Positions 58,831 to 64,000 of a DNA stretch of 64,000 nucleotides are shown here, piece after piece. The position numbers and the translations under genes are program-made. The notes under the pieces are model-generated. The model did no database searches. It was not told the origin of the DNA and saw nothing but the letters and a program-made list of their open reading frames with translations. Source of the stretch: Flectonema sp. DT1601 (lineage: Eukaryota; Euglenozoa; Diplonemea; Diplonemida; Diplonemidae); NCBI GenBank assembly GCA_964019425.1, contig OZ025791.1:906501-970500 (forward strand), given 5' to 3'. Position 1 is the stretch's first letter. Each line of letters opens with the position of its first letter.

Positions 58831-59040
58831 GTGGAAGAAGGTGAGCATTTCTTGGGGCAGAGTTTCCCAAAAAAATGTTTTCTGAGGAAACAGAAACTAA
58901 CAAACAAGACATGCCTATGGTATACTTTTGGTTACGCAACTTTTTGGACGAGTTGAGAAAATCCTCTTTCTAACTTAACTGTAGTTATCAAAGGGAAAAT
59001 AAAAAAAGGGGAACACAGGTACAAATACTATTTTAAAAAA
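57974..59040. other. Spacer with candidate small ORFs
   Basis: Besides the ORF at 58234 there are hydrophobic frames at 58471 (MMLNSYCWFSHFVICTNSK) and 58734 (MGAGLCGCC), and a frame after a 30-base A tract at 58800 that reads VEEGEHFLGQSFPKKCF. Overlapping frames make the choice impossible by eye. A tracts of 20-30 bases recur. Confidence 0.35.
58234..58434 (+). CDS. Candidate 66-residue membrane protein
   Basis: ATG ORF: MTYPTLLRDRKSKIIILFFA, VAVRLPSFLCSYLFVSSF, LNISPQ, a Lys run coded by an A tract, then QQFRFHFFNLLLCG. The N terminus is polar and basic, followed by one or two helices. A GTAAAA after codon 11 might be a donor. The Lys run and T-rich end are reasons for caution. Confidence 0.3.
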   Translation: MTYPTLLRDRKSKIIILFFAVAVRLPSFLCSYLFVSSFLNISPQKKKKKKKKQQFRFHFFNLLLCG

Positions 59041-59832
59041 TATATCAGTCATTCCTTGTTTTTGCGAACAAATTCTGGACACTGAAAATCTTTTTCAAAA
59101 AAAAAATGTAAAAATTTCGATCGAAGCGGCATTTTAATGCGCTGCATCGTTGGGTTCATTTCCGTCCGAAATCGGGAGGTTGGCATCACATACTTGTCTC
59201 CCGAATTGAGAAAAGAGATTTTGTGGTTTACTAAATCAGCTCAGCCGTGGACCAAAACAAAAGTACCAAAACTAAAAATTACTCGAAGGGTCTAATTTTA
59301 CACTGCTGGCCCAGCGGGATCCAGAGAAAAAACAATCGAGCAAAAATATATTAAAGAGTACTAAGCATGTGCCGGTGAGGCAGATTGTTACTACCCGTCT
59401 TTTTAGACCTACTTTGATACTTAATGAAAACACTTTCTTTATATAGATGCAACATTTTCCTTACATAATTGCTACTAGGGTTGATTAGTTAGCAAAAAGG
59501 TGCATATCTCCTGAGTGCGGGAGAAGGGAAAAAAATAGTAAAAAAAAAATTAGGGGTGTTTTTTACTCAGATTTTCTCGATCTTTCCATTCCAGGTCTGG
59601 GATTAATATTTATCATTGAGTAGTACCAAGGAAATCTTGCAAAGAGACGTTTATCTCTTTTTAGCAGCACTTACCATGTTTAAAAGTATATCCCTATGCC
59701 TAATTTTACAGATCGCACCCTCCCCGATTCCAAAAAATAAAAAATCGAGCAAAAGTAACATATCGTGTAACCTTGCTCAGGCGGTGAGAAAATAGTGTTT
59801 TTTGTTCGCAAAAAAAAGGAATGACTGATATA
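59041..59832. mobile_element. 792-bp inverted-repeat element, Tc1/mariner-like ends
   Basis: Terminal inverted repeats of 32 bp match at 31 positions: TATATCAGTCATTCC..GCGAACAAA at the left, its complement at the right (59801-59832). The outer TATA/TA and CAGT ends fit a TA-inserting IS630/Tc1/mariner-type element. The interior has no transposase frame, so it is non-autonomous. It holds a direct repeat of about 90 bp (59291-59385 and 59699-59788: TAATTTTACA, AATCGAGCAAAA, CGGTGAG). The near-perfect ends suggest recent activity. It lies in the spacer before the DD3-3/NOX gene. Confidence 0.85.
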
Positions 59833-60200
59833 CTTTTCTTACAGTTATATTCATTTTGCACTACGCTGCTGATTTTTTTTCTCTTTTTTTTTTTTTCTTT
59901 CGACAGTCAGAATCCGATCATTCCGTTGATTCTTCTCAGTGTTGTGTGTGAAGAGTGATTTCCCTTCGTTTTATTGTTCTCAAAAAAAAAATTTTAAAAT
60001 AAAATTCTGATTTGGATTAAAAAGATTACTTTTTTTTTTTTTCGATTTTTTATTTTATCGTATTCTCACAGCAGCATATCACCATCACCAACAAAAGTAA
60101 CTCTCACATAGTCACAATTGGGTAGTGAAGCTAATGTAGTATTTGTTGTTTTATTATTCTTCTTCATATCACAGTATAACCTTAACACTCTATTTGGAGT
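59833..60200. other. Leader of the DD3-3/NOX gene
   Basis: Pyrimidine tracts with AG acceptors at about 59906 (TTTCGACAG), 60072 (CTCACAGCAG) and 60175 (ATATCACAG). The last is the likely acceptor, 25 nt before the ATG. Confidence 0.4.
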
Positions 60201-63200
60201 ATGACGGTTGTTGCAGCACTTGTTGCGATCGTACTATCTGACGTCTATCTTCACAATCCCAGAGGTAGTAATAATAAATTACACGAACAGAACAACAACG
60301 TTCAGAATAATCAAAGATTGTTTAATTCTCAGAATAACAATGCAGGAGGATACCAGGTAGGTGATTCCTGTGAACCGACTTGTAAGAATGGAAACGCTTA
60401 CAGTACAACAGCAAGTGGAAGTGCTGAAGGTAGAATTGGTTACTACGAAGGATCTAAACTAAGAATTGAGTACACTGATCAACATGGTTGTGGTGACAAT
60501 CCGAATGTTGTCTGTCAAGTCATTATTCAATACATGTGTTCACCATCACTAAGAGATGGAACAACAAGAACAAAGATTCCTGACAATGCGGACGCTCAAG
60601 ATGATCCGTCGTTTGGGATGCATGAGAATTATTTAGGTTATCAAAAATGTGAAAAAAGAGAACGCAACAAAGGACTCTACGCAGCTGATCGCAAAATTAA
60701 CAACAACGCCGGTGCGCGTGCTACTCGCCAACAACAAAATGGAAACACTCGAAGAGGATATGAATGTGAAGAAGAAAGAGACTACTATCCATACTGGCAT
60801 CCAACTCCATGGAATGACATCGCTGTTCTGACAGACAACTCAACAGAGAGCTGTCCGTACTATTTAAATGAAGCGGACACGTTACTTGGAGAATGTATTC
60901 CTCCTGACTTACCAGCATTGGGTCCTTCACAACTTCCTAATAACCCTCAGGCCTGTAAAGCAGAAGGCTATACTTGGGTACAACACGAAAGAAGTGAAAG
61001 ACAAAAACTAAAAATCTGTCGGAACGCTCCCTTCACAACAGATAATCATTTGGGTAATACAGATGAATCTAAAACACCGTACTTTGAATGGACGATTCCA
61101 GATTATGAAGAAGAATATCACAAGGGTGCAAAGTGTGTTCTTAGAGTTCGTTATAATATTTCGAGTATTGATCCAGGAATGGACTTCTTTACTGACTACA
61201 CGAAGAATGGTAAAGAATCTCCTGTAAAGAATAATCAGGTTCATGACTTCGTTGGTTTTGGAGAAATCTTAACAGAGAACCCAACAATCGATGTAACACT
61301 TATCAAGAGAGGAGCAAAAGTTAAAATGTCAACAAACACTAATCAGTTGGGAAGGACATTTCAAGACAGAACCCACGCCTTTTTAATTTATGAAAGACCA
61401 GAGTCACTGAAATCAGAAACTATTCATAATCTAAATGTCAAAGGAAGGAGAGGCAACATTGTTCAAACATACCCGGCAGTGCAGTACGACTTCACGCCAC
61501 TCGACTTGAGTGTTAAGAAGGGAGACTTCGTTCATATTCAATGGACTCACAGTGATGCCAACAGTAATGGAAATGATGGAAATGGTCGTCAGGGAACTGA
61601 TAGAACCAACATGGTACCTCTTCGTGATCTAGGAGATAACGTACCAATCAATACTGTTCAAGAACCTGGAACTCTGTTTTCTGAAGACCCAGAAACAATT
61701 CTATTCTTCGCCTACCTGTCACAAGAAAACTGTGCCGTGAACGCCAATGATAACGATGCTCAGAATTGTGCTGTCCTTAACAAAGCGTCACCGACGATAA
61801 ACGGAGGAGTTGTTCAAATGAACGTCGTTGGAAACCATCCATACATGAGTTCTCGTAATAATGATTTTAGTAACAGAGCACACAAGGGAATTATTAGAGT
61901 TGTGGAAACAAAGAATGTGCCTCTCACACCTGAAGAGCAGCAAATTCAACAAGAAGACAATCAGCGTCACGCGAAGAATATGAAATACGCGCTCATTGGA
62001 GCAGCGGTCTTGTCAGCTGTTGCTTCCGGTGGTTTACTTCTCAGAGGTTCTGGTGGAAGACATCTTCCAAAACATTTATTAATTCCATTAATGTTTGGGT
62101 TGTATGCCGTAGGGTATTCTCAACACTGTGAAGATAGTAGTGATCTTTGGTTTCCACTCGCAAAGGGTGCTGGTATTTCATTAAACTTCTTCATATCAAT
62201 CCTACTGGTTCCCTCACTAAGACATATCTTACCTTGGGTTACACAGAATGGCTCATCAATGATTAACCTCCACGTCTACTGTGCGAAGGTAACAGCATTT
62301 CTTATTGTGTTACATATTTTGTTTCACATTATTCACAATCAAAACGTTCATGAAAAGAGTAAGTCAACGAGTGGATACATCGCAACGGCGCTATTCTTTT
62401 TTATAATGTTTTGCTCATCACCGGGTTCTTCATTGTCCTCATTCTGTTGTTGTAAAAAATTACAAAGTCGCTATGACAGTCTTTACTACTCTCACAGATT
62501 CTACGTAGTAGCCATTGCTGTGATGCTGTCTCACTCTAAAGATTTTATAAAGTGGATAGCTGTACCGCTGTTGTTATTATTGATTGATAAAATAATTACT
62601 GTAAGAAAACTTACTGAGGCTGCTGTTATTGAGAAAGCTGAAATCTTAAAGGACGTTTTAAAACTAACAATCTACAAGAAGGGACTTCGTTATCGAAGTG
62701 GTGATTTTATTATGATGCAGCTGAAGGATAAGCAGAAAGGGAAACTGTCTGGAATCAGAAGGTGGATTGAAATCTTAGATATGTCTCACTCTTTTACTAT
62801 TTCATCATCACCCTCTGGGATTGAAAGAGATCGTTGCACAGTTCACATTCGATACAACAAAAGAATGGATTGGTGTCAACAGTTAGTTGACAATATATCT
62901 AATCAGAGTGATGATAAAAGTTTTGAACCAATTGAAGTAGCAATTGACGGACCGTTTCCATCGACTAGCAGTCAATACGCGAACTTTGATGAAGTTATTC
63001 TAATCGGTGCTGGGATTGGTATCACACCATTCTCTTCGATTATAAGTTCGACTGCAATTAAACATTCAACTGCACCAGAAGGTAGTTTAGAAATACAACC
63101 TGTTCACTTGTATTGGTTAGTTCACGATCATCAACAGTTCTCGTGGTTTTCAAATATCTTATCACCTGTTAGGAATCAACAGAGTAAGAACATTACCGTC

Positions 63201-63464
63201 ACTACCTACTTAACGGGTGACTTTGATGTTGAAACCTATGCAAAGGAAGGAGTTGATGGATGGGAGCTACAAAGAACTGGTCGTCCTGATTGGGGAAAAG
63301 TCATCCGTAGTCGTTGTGATCCCAGCAAACTATCTGACGGAACTCGAGTTGGAGTCTTCTTCTGCGGACCTGACTCATTGGCTGATGTTGTTGAAGCGAT
63401 CTGCCGAAAGGAATCGTCACAAAGTATTTCAATCTCATTCCATAAAGAGTCATTTGATTATTAA
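60201..63464 (+). CDS. DD3-3 ectodomain fused to an NADPH-oxidase core
   Basis: 1,087 residues, single exon. A short signal peptide (MTVVAALVAIVLS) precedes DVYLHNPRGSNNKLHE, the mature start of the DD3-3 family known from Dictyostelium and other protists. That domain, Cys- and Asn-rich, runs to about residue 590. Then come about six membrane helices. One has His-X13-His (HVYCAKVTAFLIVLH), a later one His-X12-His (SHRFYVVAIAVMLSHS): the two-haem pattern. The C-terminal dehydrogenase has HSFTISSSPSG (FAD), GPFP, GAGIGITPFSSII (NADPH), FFCGP and the final HKESF. All core NOX/ferric-reductase signatures are intact. Expected reaction: electron transfer from cytosolic NADPH to external O2 or metal, with DD3-3 on the outside. 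Confidence 0.9.
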   Translation: MTVVAALVAIVLSDVYLHNPRGSNNKLHEQNNNVQNNQRLFNSQNNNAGGYQVGDSCEPTCKNGNAYSTTASGSAEGRIGYYEGSKLRIEYTDQHGCGDNPNVVCQVIIQYMCSPSLRDGTTRTKIPDNADAQDDPSFGMHENYLGYQKCEKRERNKGLYAADRKINNNAGARATRQQQNGNTRRGYECEEERDYYPYWHPTPWNDIAVLTDNSTESCPYYLNEADTLLGECIPPDLPALGPSQLPNNPQACKAEGYTWVQHERSERQKLKICRNAPFTTDNHLGNTDESKTPYFEWTIPDYEEEYHKGAKCVLRVRYNISSIDPGMDFFTDYTKNGKESPVKNNQVHDFVGFGEILTENPTIDVTLIKRGAKVKMSTNTNQLGRTFQDRTHAFLIYERPESLKSETIHNLNVKGRRGNIVQTYPAVQYDFTPLDLSVKKGDFVHIQWTHSDANSNGNDGNGRQGTDRTNMVPLRDLGDNVPINTVQEPGTLFSEDPETILFFAYLSQENCAVNANDNDAQNCAVLNKASPTINGGVVQMNVVGNHPYMSSRNNDFSNRAHKGIIRVVETKNVPLTPEEQQIQQEDNQRHAKNMKYALIGAAVLSAVASGGLLLRGSGGRHLPKHLLIPLMFGLYAVGYSQHCEDSSDLWFPLAKGAGISLNFFISILLVPSLRHILPWVTQNGSSMINLHVYCAKVTAFLIVLHILFHIIHNQNVHEKSKSTSGYIATALFFFIMFCSSPGSSLSSFCCCKKLQSRYDSLYYSHRFYVVAIAVMLSHSKDFIKWIAVPLLLLLIDKIITVRKLTEAAVIEKAEILKDVLKLTIYKKGLRYRSGDFIMMQLKDKQKGKLSGIRRWIEILDMSHSFTISSSPSGIERDRCTVHIRYNKRMDWCQQLVDNISNQSDDKSFEPIEVAIDGPFPSTSSQYANFDEVILIGAGIGITPFSSIISSTAIKHSTAPEGSLEIQPVHLYWLVHDHQQFSWFSNILSPVRNQQSKNITVTTYLTGDFDVETYAKEGVDGWELQRTGRPDWGKVIRSRCDPSKLSDGTRVGVFFCGPDSLADVVEAICRKESSQSISISFHKESFDY

Positions 63465-64000
63465 AAACACTTCTCTTCGATTGGCGACACCTGACTGACA
63501 GGAATGAAGCGAATCGTACTTTTCGACTTATTCACAATTATTAGTTGAGATGGTTCCTTCTCAACTTCTCTTTTTAATTCTAATCACTATTCTAACTTGT
63601 ACCACCAACTAGCTCGAATCGATAATAGCCTTACTCAACTCAATTCCTAATTAGTTATTTGGAAATCTCTTTCTGTAGTGTAGTCGGTTATAACAACAGC
63701 AGAGAGTGACCCAACCTAATTTGGTAGTCAAATCAAAATATATTTCTCCCATGTAATGTGTGCTGCCGATCGCCTGATGTTCTGCAGGCTGTCGACGAGA
63801 TCTTCTAATTTATTTCTTAACGAGTTGATAGATCACATATTATTGAGTCTTGTATCCCTTTAAGAAGGAGGTTTGCAATACCCCGGGTTTTTTACTTTTC
63901 TTTTTTTAAAAAAAAGATTTAATTTGCACTTCACACTGTAGAGAAAAGAGTATAAGAAACATATCTATACTCGTTTTGAGTTCCTTAAAACACCCAAAGC
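63465..64000. other. Downstream flank, no gene seen
   Basis: Mixed-composition sequence, less T-tract-rich than other spacers. It includes ACTTCTCTTCGATT just after the stop codon and a T/A junction near 63900. No convincing start or exon before the window ends. Confidence 0.4.

Overview
Eukaryotic nuclear DNA from a protist that I cannot name. The window is AT-rich and its spacers are full of pure A or T tracts, often 15-30 bases long. The standard code is used (TAA, TAG and TGA all end genes). Introns are short (about 28-110 nt in most genes), with GT donors (usually GTATGT, GTAAGT or GTGAGT, sometimes GTTTNT) and AG acceptors that are often AACAG or ACACAG. Every convincing gene lies on the + strand, and most start codons have a pyrimidine-rich AG acceptor 0-40 nt upstream. 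That is the layout of a polycistronic unit resolved by spliced-leader trans-splicing. It recalls Euglenozoa, perhaps a diplonemid or another intron-bearing lineage, but no spliced-leader gene is visible, so this stays an inference. 5'-UTR cis-introns would look the same.

Layout. 1-2253: satellite of 15 copies of a 150/152-bp unit, joined to the 5' side of a PH-domain gene whose first exon is missing. 2.3-17 kb: PH/coiled-coil protein, Q-rich protein, SAM-domain protein, SET/ankyrin protein, two coiled-coil proteins and a two-pore K+ channel. 17-20 kb: A/T-rich DNA with three intron-split small-protein genes and a GC-rich island. 20-30 kb: Hsp70-like ATPase, tetraspanin-like protein, Sfi1-like protein, ubiquitin-like/BspA-LRR protein with a relic copy behind it, and a WD40 protein. 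30-41.5 kb: looks empty at first, but holds a series of candidate genes for tiny, mostly single-span membrane proteins, plus MITE-like elements and one poly(A)-polymerase-like gene. 41.5-58 kb: HEI10-type RING protein, degenerate cyclase-domain membrane protein, mitochondrial and cytoskeleton-like proteins, CaaX-tailed RING protein, a paralogous pair (KPSTAK family), myotubularin, secretory cyclophilin and an N-myristoylated protein. 58-64 kb: a 792-bp inverted-repeat element and a DD3-3/NADPH-oxidase fusion.

How the genes fit together. No single pathway unites the window. Several proteins point to membrane traffic and phosphoinositides (PH, GRAM/myotubularin, lipid-anchored proteins), several to the cytoskeleton (coiled coils, Sfi1-like repeats), one to meiosis (HEI10) and one to surface redox chemistry (DD3-3/NOX). 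The small membrane proteins resemble accessory subunits of organelle membrane complexes in size and shape only. T-rich DNA gives hydrophobic peptides by chance, so most of these calls rest on matched splice phases and need transcript support.
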